The notes under the pieces: model-generated
What the model was told of the DNA's origin: nothing
The model's input: only the letters and a program-made list of their open reading frames with translations
Database searches by the model: none
Part shown: piece after piece, positions 35,733-44,319 of the stretch
Layout: the number at the start of each line of letters is the position of its first letter
Numbering within the stretch: the first letter of the stretch is position 1
Made by a program: the position numbers and the translations under genes
Assembly (NCBI GenBank): GCA_902612605.1
Contig: CACMDY010000006.1
Coordinates: 1-64,000 of the forward strand
Length of the DNA: 64,000 nucleotides
Direction of reading: 5' to 3'
Source of the DNA: an uncultured Pelagibacteraceae bacterium
GTDB taxonomy: Bacteria > Pseudomonadota > Alphaproteobacteria > Pelagibacterales > Pelagibacteraceae

Positions 35733-36831
35733 TAATTTCCCCTTTTGCGTAATTTTTTTTATAAAACGGTAAGTTACAAATATTTGCAGGAATTTTTTTT
35801 CCTCTAACTTCAAGAAATATTTTTGTATTTACTGTTGAATAACTATTATCGACATATCCCATTGCTATTGGATGTTCAACGCTCGGTCCAAATGTACCAC
35901 TTGTTACTTTCCCGATTTCTTGATTTTTATCATTGTAAATTTTGGTATTTCCTCTAGCAATTACTTTGCTGTCTGGTTTTATGCCAACTCTTAATTTTTT
36001 TACTCCGCTTTGAAATTGGTTTTTTAAAACTTCTGATCCAACAAATTCAGTCTCAATTCTGCTCTTAGGTATTGCCCATTTTAGATTAGCTTCGATAGGA
36101 CTGGTATCGTTGTCTAAATCATTTCCATACAAGCACAGTCCAGCTTCCATTCTTAATGTATCTCTTGCTCCTAAACCAATCAATTTAGATCCATTTTTTA
36201 TCAAACTTTCTACAAAAGTTTCAGCATCACTATGTTTTATAGAAATTTCAAATCCATCCTCACCAGTATATCCTGATCTAGTTATGTATACTTTTTCATT
36301 TTTATAGACATAGTTGTTTCCGTTCATAAATTTTAGACTGTTACAACCAGGTATAACTTTATTTAAAACGTTTTTTGCTTCAGGGCCCTGTAATGCAATT
36401 AATGACAATGTCTCTTCAAGATTTAATTTATATTGATTATCAAGTTTAGATTTTATTATTTCATAATCATTATACTTGCATGCAGCATTCAAGATAATTA
36501 AAAATCCATCAGATGTTTTAGCAATTATCAGATCGTCCTGAATTCCTCCTTTGTTATTCATTAAAAATGAATACTTACTTTGATTAATTTTTAATTTTTT
36601 CAAATCCGCAGGAAAAATCTTCTCAAGATCATTTGTAAGATCATCACCGCCCGATATAAATAATTGGCCCATATGAGAAACATCAAAAATACCAGAGTGT
36701 GAACGTGTGTATTTATGCTCTTGTATAATTCCATCTTTATATTGAATGGGCATTTGATATCCAGCAAATTCTACAAGCTTTGCGCCATACTTGATGTGGA
36801 GATTATTTAACGATGTTTTTTTTATACTCAT
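35725..36831 (-). CDS. gcvT: Aminomethyltransferase, T protein
   Basis: T protein transfers the methylene group from the H protein arm to tetrahydrofolate, releasing ammonia. Its 368 residues show [18 protein letters not shown] and [12 protein letters not shown] at the N-terminus, [19 protein letters not shown] in the middle and [11 protein letters not shown] near the end, all family signatures. It is the first gene of gcvTHP. The start codon lies inside a 12-base segment able to pair with the second aptamer of the upstream riboswitch, so translation is probably glycine-controlled. Confidence 0.96.
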   Translation of the reverse strand: MSIKKTSLNNLHIKYGAKLVEFAGYQMPIQYKDGIIQEHKYTRSHSGIFDVSHMGQLFISGGDDLTNDLEKIFPADLKKLKINQSKYSFLMNNKGGIQDDLIIAKTSDGFLIILNAACKYNDYEIIKSKLDNQYKLNLEETLSLIALQGPEAKNVLNKVIPGCNSLKFMNGNNYVYKNEKVYITRSGYTGEDGFEISIKHSDAETFVESLIKNGSKLIGLGARDTLRMEAGLCLYGNDLDNDTSPIEANLKWAIPKSRIETEFVGSEVLKNQFQSGVKKLRVGIKPDSKVIARGNTKIYNDKNQEIGKVTSGTFGPSVEHPIAMGYVDNSYSTVNTKIFLEVRGKKIPANICNLPFYKKNYAKGEINV

Positions 36832-36840
36832 ATTAACTCT
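36829..36840 (-). promoter_or_regulatory. Start-codon segment that can pair with the riboswitch
   Basis: In mRNA sense this is AGAGTTAATATG, ending with the gcvT start codon. It is the exact complement of CATATTAACTCT at 36904-36915, whose last four bases also form part of the P1 stem of aptamer 2. The two pairings exclude each other. Glycine binding, which favours P1, should free the start codon. Confidence 0.7.
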
Positions 36841-36844
36841 TTAT

Positions 36845-36985
36845 GCCCCCTCTGTCTTTTTGCCTGAGAGATTTGCTCCTTCGGCGAGAATAATTCTCTT
36901 TCCAGAGTTAATATGTACGGTCCATTTGCCTGAGAGTTTCCGGGGTGGTTGCTCCTTCGGCGCTACAAAAGTAGTCTCTCCCGTA
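36845..36985 (-). ncRNA. Tandem glycine riboswitch
   Basis: Two glycine aptamers lie back to back in the gcvT leader. In each, the conserved GCCGAAGGAGCAA core is followed by CTCTCAGGCAAA. In plus coordinates the cores are at about 36950-36963 (aptamer 1) and 36863-36876 (aptamer 2). Aptamer 1 closes with ACGG/CCGT (36981-36984 with 36917-36920) and aptamer 2 with CTCTG/CAGAG (36903-36907 with 36850-36854). This class activates glycine cleavage genes, and a glycine riboswitch has been described in SAR11. Confidence 0.93.
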
Positions 36986-36991
36986 TAAATT

Positions 36992-37000
36992 CTTATAACA
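36992..37000 (-). promoter_or_regulatory. Extended -10 promoter of gcvTHP
   Basis: On the minus strand TGTTATAAG forms an extended -10 element, seven to eight bases before the first riboswitch stem, so transcription would begin at the aptamer edge. No strong -35 box is seen. Confidence 0.55.
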
Positions 37001-37022
37001 TAACTAATATAAATTTATAGCT

Positions 37023-37895
37023 CTAATTTGTTGCACTTTTTTTTTTCATAAGTGAAAGAAATTGTATTAAAACTGCAAATATCACTATTAAACCACCAAT
37101 TAAAACGCTGGTTGGAGGATTTTCGTTTATAAACATCCACGCCCAAAAAGGTCCTAAAACTGCCTCTGATAACATTATGATTCCAACTAAGGCTGAAGGT
37201 GTAGATCTTGCGCCGATTGTAATAAAAATAAAACCAAAACCAAGTTGGAAAAAACCAGCTAAAAATCCCAAAAAAATGTCATTTAAAGATATAAAAATCG
37301 TTTTAGACATAAAATATCCAATGATCAAAGCAATAACGCCTGCAATAAATTGTAATGGAACCATATCTACACTTGGAAATTTTCTAACTATTAAAATTAA
37401 TGTTGCGAATGATATTGGCATAATAAAAGCAGCAATATTTCCACTCATTTGTCCAACTGTTAATGAGCTTCCAACCATTAAAATTATTCCTGAAATTGCT
37501 AAAACTATAGAAGTTAATGTTATTAAGTTTATTCTTTCTTTTAAAAAGATATATCCAAAGATTGCTAAAAATAATGTTTGGGTTTGAATTATAAAATTAG
37601 TATTTGCTACAGTAGTATTATACATTGCAAAAACATAACCACTAAAGCCACAGGCAAGTATAATGCCTCCAATAAGACCAGGGGCTCCAGATTTATAAAA
37701 TGCTGAAATAAAATTTTGCTTATAACTAATAATTAGAAAGATCAGAACTACAATTATAAAAAAAACTGATCTCCAAAATAGAATCTGCCATAGTGTGGAA
37801 CCTTCGAAAGATTTGACTATCAACCCTCCAAAACTTAAACTGAAAGCACCAAAAAAAATCAAAAGCGGCCCTGGTAATTTTGTAATTAAATTCAT
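37023..37895 (-). CDS. EamA/DMT-family transporter
   Basis: A 290-residue membrane protein with ten predicted helices in two EamA repeats; SEAVLGPFWAWMFINENPP carries the conserved Glu and Pro of the second repeat. It overlaps the pxpC stop by four bases, so it belongs to the pxpB-pxpC transcript. The context suggests 5-oxoproline, glutamate or a related compound as substrate, but the family sequence does not say. It ends about 23 bases before the gcv promoter. Confidence 0.83.
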   Translation of the reverse strand: MNLITKLPGPLLIFFGAFSLSFGGLIVKSFEGSTLWQILFWRSVFFIIVVLIFLIISYKQNFISAFYKSGAPGLIGGIILACGFSGYVFAMYNTTVANTNFIIQTQTLFLAIFGYIFLKERINLITLTSIVLAISGIILMVGSSLTVGQMSGNIAAFIMPISFATLILIVRKFPSVDMVPLQFIAGVIALIIGYFMSKTIFISLNDIFLGFLAGFFQLGFGFIFITIGARSTPSALVGIIMLSEAVLGPFWAWMFINENPPTSVLIGGLIVIFAVLIQFLSLMKKKSATN

Positions 37896-38848
37896 TTAAT
37901 TTGAGAAATAAGATTATTAGTCTCCATCTGATAAAGTTTATATAATGTTTCAGCATCCTCTAAGCTTACATATTTAAATTTAATATTAGATCCTGGTGTT
38001 AATTGTACCAGTCGATCATAGTCAGCAGATATGATAGTTGCAATCTTCGGATATCCACCAATAGTCCCATGGTCTGATAACATAATTATTGGATCTCCAG
38101 CAGATGTTATTTGAATTACACCTTTTACCAAACCTTCAGATTTTATATTAGGATCAACGATATTTTCAATTTTTGGACCTTCTAATCTCATACCCATCCT
38201 GTCTGAAAGTTTTGTAATTTTAAAACTTTCTTTAAAGAATTTATTTTGTGAAGACTCAGAAAAATAATCATAGTTTGTACCTTTAATGACCCTTATATTT
38301 TCAATAGTGCTACCTAGGTAATCAAGTTTTCTTTTGTTAAAAGAATTATTAATATCAATTATTTCAATTTCTAAATCTTTAGAAAATTTATTCCCATTAT
38401 TTGGTCCAATTTGAGCTTGTGTATTTATTGAACAACTTCCCCAATAATAATCAACACTAAAAGTTCCGTTAATCGAAAAATATCCATAAACAGACTTGTT
38501 GGTTGAATGTATATCGACTTCATCACCATTTTTTAACAAATAACATTGGTAGGAATTACCATCAATAACACCCTTTTTTGTTATAATTTTAAATGATACA
38601 TTTCCAGAAATACAAAAAAAAATATCTTTTCCAAAATACTTCAGATGCGGGCCTTGATAAGCAAATTCTATTACAGGTGAATTGTAATCATTTTGTAGAA
38701 GTGAGTTTAACAATTGAAAATTTCTTTTATCCATCGCTCCACTAAAAGGAATACCAATATGATATAAATTATTTCTTCCTAAGTCTTGATATGTGGTGTT
38801 GATACCAGCTCTTAAAATTTTAAAGTAGTTTCTATCTTTTGATTTCAT
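37892..38848 (-). CDS. pxpC: 5-oxoprolinase subunit C
   Basis: Part of the bacterial ATP-dependent 5-oxoprolinase PxpABC, which opens pyroglutamate to glutamate. The 318-residue protein is of the KipA/biotin-dependent carboxylase-like family. Signatures are LRAGINTTYQDLGRNNLYHIGIPFSGAMD (in pieces) near the start, SDRMGMRLEGP, and IQITSAGDPIIMLSDHGTIGGYPKIATI near residue 250-285. It overlaps pxpB by 17 bases. The divergent pxpA completes the enzyme. Confidence 0.9.
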   Translation of the reverse strand: MKSKDRNYFKILRAGINTTYQDLGRNNLYHIGIPFSGAMDKRNFQLLNSLLQNDYNSPVIEFAYQGPHLKYFGKDIFFCISGNVSFKIITKKGVIDGNSYQCYLLKNGDEVDIHSTNKSVYGYFSINGTFSVDYYWGSCSINTQAQIGPNNGNKFSKDLEIEIIDINNSFNKRKLDYLGSTIENIRVIKGTNYDYFSESSQNKFFKESFKITKLSDRMGMRLEGPKIENIVDPNIKSEGLVKGVIQITSAGDPIIMLSDHGTIGGYPKIATIISADYDRLVQLTPGSNIKFKYVSLEDAETLYKLYQMETNNLISQIK

Positions 38849-39506
38849 TATATTGATCTAAAGTTATTCTATAAAATTTTATTGTATCACCTGGATTAAC
38901 AAGATTAGGATTTGATTGATTAGATGAATCGAAAATATTTTGTGGCGTGTTTCCTAAAATATTCCATCCCCCAGGTGTTTCAAAAGTGTATATGTTACAA
39001 AATTGTTCTGTTATTCCAACTGAACCTTTTGGAACTTTAACTCTTGGTGTTTCTAATCTTTTTAATCTCATTTCCTGGTTAAGATCACCAAGAAAAGGCA
39101 TGCCAGCCACAAATCCTGTCATATAACAAAAGTAATTTTTGCTAAAAAATTTTTCTAGGATTATTTCTGATTTTAGTTTTAGTTTATTTTCAACTCTTTT
39201 AATATCTAATGCGAAATTATTATCACAACACACAGGAATTTTGATTAAGTTTTTTTCTAATTTATTGCTTTCTTTAATCTCTATATTTTCAATTTTTTTT
39301 TTTAAAGATAAAAAAGAATGTATATTTAAATCATATGAAATTATTAATTTATTATAAGATGGAGTTAAGTTTGTAATACCTTTTAAATTTAATTTTTTTA
39401 TATGGTAAAAATATTTGATAACATTTGAATTAATTTCTTGATTTACATCACTTCCAAAGTCGCAATACAATGCTGCGTCACCAAGATTTAATATATTTTT
39501 TATCAT
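38832..39506 (-). CDS. pxpB: 5-oxoprolinase subunit B
   Basis: This KipI-like subunit forms a complex with PxpC. The 224-residue protein shows LTPSYNKLIISYD, IPVCCD, and the strongly conserved MTGFVAGMPFLGDLNQEM followed by TPRVKVPKGSVGITEQFCNIY and PGGWNILGNTP. The start codon lies 27 bases from the divergent pxpA start and has no Shine-Dalgarno sequence, so the transcript is probably leaderless or nearly so. Confidence 0.9.
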   Translation of the reverse strand: MIKNILNLGDAALYCDFGSDVNQEINSNVIKYFYHIKKLNLKGITNLTPSYNKLIISYDLNIHSFLSLKKKIENIEIKESNKLEKNLIKIPVCCDNNFALDIKRVENKLKLKSEIILEKFFSKNYFCYMTGFVAGMPFLGDLNQEMRLKRLETPRVKVPKGSVGITEQFCNIYTFETPGGWNILGNTPQNIFDSSNQSNPNLVNPGDTIKFYRITLDQYNEIKR

Positions 39507-39510
39507 ATCA

Positions 39511-39519
39511 TGTTATACT
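39511..39519 (+). promoter_or_regulatory. Extended -10 in the pxpA/pxpB divergent gap
   Basis: TGTTATACT is an extended -10 element whose transcript would begin about eight bases before the pxpA ATG (39534). On the opposite strand TATAAC (39512-39517) overlaps it and would start transcription at the pxpB initiation codon. The whole gap is 27 bases, so the two promoters must overlap. Confidence 0.5.
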
Positions 39520-39533
39520 TATGATTTGTTAGT

Positions 39534-40307
39534 ATGGAAATTAATATCAATTGTGATTTAGGTGAAAAATCAAAGCATCATTCAAATGAAAATGATCCAA
39601 AATTACTAAAAATTGTCAATTCAGCCAATATAGCTTGTGGATATCATGCTGGGGATGAAGAAAGTATGAACGAAGTAGTAGAAATTTCAAAAAAAAACGG
39701 AGTAAGTATTGGTGCCCATCCATCATTTAATGATCCAGAGAACTTTGGAAGAAAAAGAATGCAACTTGATGAGAAAGAAATTAATCAATTATTAGTAGAT
39801 CAGTATGAAATTTTACAAAAAATTGCAGATAAATATGGAGAGAAAGTAACACATATTAAGCCCCATGGTGCTCTGAATAATATGGCTTGTGAAGATATTA
39901 ATTTAGCAACCATAATTGCAAAATCCATAAGTGATATAGATAAATCGCTAATATATTTAGTTCCAACTGGATCGAAAATGGAGGAGGCAGCTAAAAAATT
40001 TAAAATGAAAATTGCTTGTGAAATTTTTGCTGATAGAAATTATGAAGATGACGGAAATCTAGTTTCAAGAAAGAAGTCGAATGCTCTTATAACTGATGCT
40101 GATCAAGCAAAAATCCATGTTTTATCCATGGTTGAAAATCAGGCACTTAATTGTCACAGTGGAAAGCGAATACCTTGCGAAATAGACTCGGTCTGCATAC
40201 ATGGAGATAATAATAGTTCTCTTGAAACAGCAATAGTTGTTAAAGAAAATTTAATTGAAAACGGTTTCAAACTAAAACCACTAAACAATATGAGGAAATT
40301 TACATAA
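39534..40307 (+). CDS. pxpA: 5-oxoprolinase subunit A
   Basis: The LamB/YcsF-family subunit of 5-oxoprolinase. The 257 residues begin MEININCDLGEKS and contain NIACGYHAGDEESMNEVV, IGAHPSFNDPENFGRK, VTHIKPHGALNNMAC and CEIFADRNYEDDGNLVSR, with the His/Asp residues conserved in the family. All three subunits are in this window, so the activity should be complete. 5-oxoproline forms spontaneously from glutamine and gamma-glutamyl peptides, which fits the glutathione genes nearby. The next gene shares its last base. Confidence 0.92.
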   Translation: MEININCDLGEKSKHHSNENDPKLLKIVNSANIACGYHAGDEESMNEVVEISKKNGVSIGAHPSFNDPENFGRKRMQLDEKEINQLLVDQYEILQKIADKYGEKVTHIKPHGALNNMACEDINLATIIAKSISDIDKSLIYLVPTGSKMEEAAKKFKMKIACEIFADRNYEDDGNLVSRKKSNALITDADQAKIHVLSMVENQALNCHSGKRIPCEIDSVCIHGDNNSSLETAIVVKENLIENGFKLKPLNNMRKFT

Positions 40308-40789
40308 TGATAAAAACAAAAGTATTTTCAATAATTTTATTAGTTGGACTTATAACAAATTCTTTTTCAGCTGGATCATCGGGTGCGCCTAAAGACACAT
40401 TATATGAGAAAGCAGTAAACTTAATAAATGTAGCAAAAAAAATGGAAGAAAAAGGTAAAATTGAAAAAGCTAAAAAAAGATATCAAAAAGCCCAAAAATT
40501 TTTAATTAAATCGAATAAAGAAAAACCAAATAAAGCAGATACGCTAAACTATCTAGGGTTTACAACAAGAAAACTTGGAGATTTTGATGGTGGAGAAAAG
40601 TTTTATCTACAAGGTTTAGCTATAAATCCAAATCACAAAGGAATTAATGAATACCTTGGTGAATTATATGTTGCAACCAATAGGATGAATTTAGCAAAAG
40701 AAAGATTAGGTGTTCTAGAGGGATGTAATTGTGATGAATATAATCAGCTAAAGGGTGTGATAGACGGGTCTAAAAAATCAAAATATTAA
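40307..40789 (+). CDS. Exported TPR-repeat protein
   Basis: A 160-residue protein with an N-terminal signal (MIKTKVFSIILLVGLITNSFSAG, cleavage probably after residue 21). Helical repeats follow: KAKKRYQKAQKFLIKS, ADTLNYLGFTTRKLGDFDGGEKFYLQG and HKGINEYLGELYVATNRMNLAKERL fit tetratricopeptide repeats. It ends with LEGCNCDEYNQLKG, a pair of cysteines seen in a family of small exported TPR proteins. The partner is unknown. It is co-transcribed with pxpA and meets the convergent TRAP gene with a four-base overlap. Confidence 0.7.
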   Translation: MIKTKVFSIILLVGLITNSFSAGSSGAPKDTLYEKAVNLINVAKKMEEKGKIEKAKKRYQKAQKFLIKSNKEKPNKADTLNYLGFTTRKLGDFDGGEKFYLQGLAINPNHKGINEYLGELYVATNRMNLAKERLGVLEGCNCDEYNQLKGVIDGSKKSKY

Positions 40790-42096
40790 TTTATATTTTT
40801 TATCATTTGCTCAGGCATCCAAAGAGCGATTTCTGGAAATATCACAACTAAAATAACAGCAAAAATCATTAGCAAGAAGAGTGGAAACGCACTTCTTGCT
40901 ATATACCCCATATCCTTATTAGCCATACCCTGAAGAACAAAAAGATTAAAGCCAACCGGTGGCGTGATCTGAGCCATTTCTACAACAATAACTAGAAAGA
41001 CACCAAACCAAATCATATCAAAGCCTGCTTGTCTAATCATTGGTTCAATTATAGCCATTGTTAAAACTACAGCAGAGATACCATCAAGAAACATTCCAAG
41101 AATTATATAAAAAATCATTAAAACAAAAATTAAAACATATGGAGAAAGTTCCATGCCTTCGATCCATAAAGCGAGATTTCTTGGTAATCCTGTAAAACCC
41201 ATTGCTAAAGATAAAAAAGTAGCTCCTGCTAATATAAAAGCTATCATACAAGAAGTTTTGGTAGCACCCAGCAATGATTCTTTAAATGTTTTTAAAGATA
41301 AACTTTTTTGAAAGTATGATAATATTAATGCGCCAACTACACCCAATGAGGCTGCTTCAGTTGCAGTTGCTATACCAGTATAAATTGAGCCAATAACTGA
41401 AACTATTAATAATATTACAGGTATCAGTTTTCCTGATTTCCTTATCTTTTCCATAAATGAGAAGTCTTGTTTAAAAGTAGGCATGGATTTTTTATTTATT
41501 AACGACCAAATCATTACATAAGTCATAAAGATCAACGCAATCATTATTCCTGGTACAATTCCTGCAATAAATAGTTTTGCTATCGACTCTTGGACAGTCA
41601 CGCCATAAATAATTAAAATAATAGAAGGTGGAATTAGAAGACCCAGCGTTCCTGAACCAGCTAAACTTCCAAGTAGAATACTTTCTGGATATTTTCTTTT
41701 TCTTAGCTCTGGAATAGACATTTTTCCTACTGTGGCTACAGTTGCTGCAGAAGATCCTGAAATAGCTGCAAATAAAGCACATCCAACTACATTAACATGC
41801 ACTAAGCCACCGGGCAGTTTCTGCATCCATGGGGATAATCCTTCAAATAAATTTTCAGATAACTTCGTCCGAAATAAAATTTCACCCATCCAAACAAATA
41901 AAGGAAGTGCAGTTAAAGTCCATGAGGATGAGGCTCCCCAAATTGTTGTTGCCATCGCATCACCAACTGGCCTTGTGGTGAACAGCATCATTCCTATAGA
42001 AGAAACTCCAACCATGCTTATAGCAACCCAAATTCCCGAGCCTAAAAATATCAAGAGAACACTTATGAAAAATATAGTGAGTAAAATTTCAGTCAT
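40786..42096 (-). CDS. dctM: TRAP transporter large permease (DctM)
   Basis: The large membrane subunit of a tripartite sodium-driven importer. It has 436 residues with about twelve hydrophobic segments. GCALFAAISGSSAATVATVGKMSIPELRKR and GTLGLLIPPSIILIIYG are typical DctM signatures, as is the second-half TPPVGFNLFVLQGM. It overlaps dctQ by eight bases. Because the transporter lies beside the 5-oxoprolinase genes, pyroglutamate or a related acid is a reasonable candidate substrate. Confidence 0.93.
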   Translation of the reverse strand: MTEILLTIFFISVLLIFLGSGIWVAISMVGVSSIGMMLFTTRPVGDAMATTIWGASSSWTLTALPLFVWMGEILFRTKLSENLFEGLSPWMQKLPGGLVHVNVVGCALFAAISGSSAATVATVGKMSIPELRKRKYPESILLGSLAGSGTLGLLIPPSIILIIYGVTVQESIAKLFIAGIVPGIMIALIFMTYVMIWSLINKKSMPTFKQDFSFMEKIRKSGKLIPVILLIVSVIGSIYTGIATATEAASLGVVGALILSYFQKSLSLKTFKESLLGATKTSCMIAFILAGATFLSLAMGFTGLPRNLALWIEGMELSPYVLIFVLMIFYIILGMFLDGISAVVLTMAIIEPMIRQAGFDMIWFGVFLVIVVEMAQITPPVGFNLFVLQGMANKDMGYIARSAFPLFLLMIFAVILVVIFPEIALWMPEQMIKNIN

Positions 42097-42580
42097 TTTT
42101 TTTTATTTGTATTTTCAAAACTAATTGATGAGATACACATATGAAAAATATTAGTGATCCTAAAGCAACACTAGTTTGTGGTATCCAAATTAAAATTTCG
42201 TCAGCTCCTTCACTTCTCTCTTGAAATTCATAAGATATTTTTAGCATTTTCAAAAAATAAAAAGCTAGGTAACCAGAAAATATAGTTGCAAGTATTAAAC
42301 TCCATAATTCCAAAAATCTCTTTTTAATCCCAGTAGCTTTTTCTAAAAATAAAGTAATTCTAATGTGGCCACCTTCTACAAAAGTATAAGATAAGGCAAA
42401 AAAAGATGAGGCAGCCATACAATATCCAGAATATTCGGCTAGGCCTCTTATATAAAAACCAAATATTCTTGATGAAATTCCAATTAAAATAAAAACTGCA
42501 ACTAAAATAAGAAAGAATGCAGCGATATAGCCTGAGTAACTATAAAGATTATTTAAAAATTTATTGACTTTAGTAAACAT
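42089..42580 (-). CDS. dctQ: TRAP transporter small permease (DctQ)
   Basis: The small membrane subunit, 163 residues with four predicted helices. GLAEYSGYCMAASSFFALSYTFVEGGHIRITLF (in pieces) is the family's central signature. The start codon is only two bases beyond the T run of a strong hairpin, and no Shine-Dalgarno sequence is available. Expression relative to the binding protein is therefore probably low. Confidence 0.88.
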   Translation of the reverse strand: MFTKVNKFLNNLYSYSGYIAAFFLILVAVFILIGISSRIFGFYIRGLAEYSGYCMAASSFFALSYTFVEGGHIRITLFLEKATGIKKRFLELWSLILATIFSGYLAFYFLKMLKISYEFQERSEGADEILIWIPQTSVALGSLIFFICVSHQLVLKIQIKKND

Positions 42581-42581
42581 A

Positions 42582-42610
42582 TAAAAAGGCCGTTTAATAC
42601 GGCCTTTTTA
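42582..42610 (-). terminator. Strong hairpin between dctP and dctQ
   Basis: A perfect 12-base-pair stem (TAAAAAGGCCGT / ACGGCCTTTTTA) with a five-base loop lies between dctP and dctQ on the minus strand. GC-rich stem plus T run is the form of an intrinsic terminator. It should end most transcripts after dctP and keep the binding protein in excess of the permeases. Confidence 0.8.
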
Positions 42611-42621
42611 ATTATAATGAT

Positions 42622-43593
42622 TTAATTATAAGCAGCAAGAACACTAGCACCTCTATCACCAGCTTTTTTCTTCCATTCTTCTGCCATTGTAGCACCAACT
42701 TTTTTGAAATGACTTTCAAGGGCTGCATTTACTTTGCCTACTTTCATTCCAGCATCAGCTAAAGCTTTTTTATCAGCAACATTTCCTTTTTTTGAAAGTG
42801 CCCAACCTTTTTTCTCAGCAACTGCTGCCTCTTCCATAATCATTTTTTGTGTAGCTTTATCTAATTTATTCCAAGAACCTCTGTGAGCTACAATCATATT
42901 TTTTGGAAACCAAGCTGCAATATCATAAAAATACTTTACTCCATTTTCCCAAATTTTACTGTTCTTACCAGTAGTTGGTGAAGTAATCATACTTTCAACC
43001 GCACCAGTTGAGAATGCTTGGCTTATTTCAGCTGCTTCTATTTTTGTAGGAGCCATACCTGTCAACTCGGCCATTCTAATAGTTGCAGAATTATATGCTC
43101 TAAATTTTAAACCTTTTAAATCAGCAACACTATTAATTTCCTTTTTACTATAAAGACCTTGTGCAGGCCATGGTACAGCGTATAAAAATACAAGACCTTT
43201 TTGATCTAGACCTTTAATTATTGCAGGCTTAGATGCTTGATACAGTTTCATAGCATCATCATAAGATGTTGCAAGAAATGGTTGTGAATCAATCTCTAAT
43301 AACGGGTCCTCTTTACCTAGGGCCGACATAAATCTCTCACCAATTTGAGCTTGTCCAGTTCTAACAGCCCTAAATATCTCTCCACCTTTAAATAGAGATC
43401 CACCTGGGTGTGTTACTATTGTTAATTTTCCCCCACTTTTTTCTGAAACATTTTTAGCAAATTCAGCTGCATTAGCAGAATGGAAGTTGCTTGCACCATA
43501 TGCTAGTGCCATATCCCATTTTTCTGCAGCAAAAGCATTAGCAGATAAAATAACAGAAAATAAAACAGAGAGCAAAATTTTGAAAAGTTTCAT
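42622..43593 (-). CDS. dctP: TRAP transporter solute-binding protein (DctP)
   Basis: The periplasmic binding subunit, 323 residues with a clear signal peptide (cleavage after NAFA, about residue 22). The sequence LKGLKFRAYNSATIRMAELTG contains the conserved arginine that clamps the carboxylate of organic-acid ligands. AAEISQAFSTGAVESMI and GGEIFRAVRTGQAQIG are further DctP signatures. Bordetella relatives bind pyroglutamate, and the pxp genes next door make that ligand plausible. It heads the operon and is followed by a terminator that allows some readthrough to dctQM. Confidence 0.92.
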   Translation of the reverse strand: MKLFKILLSVLFSVILSANAFAAEKWDMALAYGASNFHSANAAEFAKNVSEKSGGKLTIVTHPGGSLFKGGEIFRAVRTGQAQIGERFMSALGKEDPLLEIDSQPFLATSYDDAMKLYQASKPAIIKGLDQKGLVFLYAVPWPAQGLYSKKEINSVADLKGLKFRAYNSATIRMAELTGMAPTKIEAAEISQAFSTGAVESMITSPTTGKNSKIWENGVKYFYDIAAWFPKNMIVAHRGSWNKLDKATQKMIMEEAAVAEKKGWALSKKGNVADKKALADAGMKVGKVNAALESHFKKVGATMAEEWKKKAGDRGASVLAAYN

Positions 43594-43705
43594 AAATCCT
43601 CCATATTTCTAAAAAACATATCTCATTATGTATTAAAACTTAAATCAATAAAAATTTTTGATGTTTTATTGAAAAATAATAAATAATTACTATTATAGTA
43701 ACATC

Positions 43706-44317
43706 TTGATCGAACAATCACTCATTTTACTGCAAATTATATTTATAGATATTATTCTTGCGGCAGATAATGCAATAATAATAGGATTAATAGCAGCTAA
43801 TTTTGTCCCAAAAAATAGAAAAAAAATAATATTTTGGGGAGTAGTTGGAGCATTAGTTTTCAAAGTTATATTTGCAATATTTGCAACATATTTATTTAAA
43901 TTTTACTTCATTAAAATTCTTGGAGGATTACTTTTAATTTGGATTGTTAACGACTTAAGAAAAGATTTATTTGAAATTCAAAAAATAAAGTCTCCTAAAA
44001 AGAAATCTATGGAGCCTTCATTTATCAAAAGTATTTACAAGGTTTTATTTGCAGATATTACAATTAGTTTTGATAACGTTATTGGAGTTGTGGGAGCAGC
44101 CAAAGGTAATTTTGGTTTTATGATTTTTGGCTTAGTATTATCAGTAGTTCTTACTGGAGCTTTAGCTACTTATTTAGCAAATTATATTCAAAAACATTTA
44201 TGGATAGCTTATATAGGCTTAGGTTTTATTTTGTTGGTTGCTATTCAATTAGTAATAGGTGGACTAGTCGATTTAGAAATTTTAAATATTAATGAAAAAT
44301 ATATAAAATATTTCTAA
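43706..44317 (+). CDS. TerC/YjbE-family integral membrane protein
   Basis: A 203-residue protein with about seven hydrophobic helices. The TerC signature is visible as IDIILAADNAIIIGL near residue 15 and again as ADITISFDNVIGVVGA in the second half, each with an Asp-Asn pair in the membrane. Relatives export manganese or move metal ions to exported enzymes. The start is TTG with a TATAGT -10-like element eight bases upstream, so it may be leaderless. It stands between the TRAP operon and glyoxalase I. Confidence 0.8.
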   Translation: MIEQSLILLQIIFIDIILAADNAIIIGLIAANFVPKNRKKIIFWGVVGALVFKVIFAIFATYLFKFYFIKILGGLLLIWIVNDLRKDLFEIQKIKSPKKKSMEPSFIKSIYKVLFADITISFDNVIGVVGAAKGNFGFMIFGLVLSVVLTGALATYLANYIQKHLWIAYIGLGFILLVAIQLVIGGLVDLEILNINEKYIKYF

Positions 44318-44319
44318 TA

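Noticed and set aside
35733-35813. N-terminal extension of gcvH
   Set aside because: The added 27 residues lie in the gcvT coding sequence and look like the frame-shifted product of it; [12 protein letters not shown] is the family start and has a ribosome site.
37177-37587. A 136-codon plus-strand open frame opposite the EamA transporter
   Set aside because: It is the complement of a clear EamA gene; its lysine/isoleucine/proline content is that of an antisense shadow.
41732-42124. A 130-codon plus-strand frame opposite dctM
   Set aside because: It is antisense to conserved TRAP sequence and has no ribosome site or domain pattern.
43594-43705. Possible small gene or riboswitch between dctP and terC
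   Set aside because: The 112 bases are A+T-rich with no open frame of note and no conserved RNA motif; they probably hold only the two divergent promoters.
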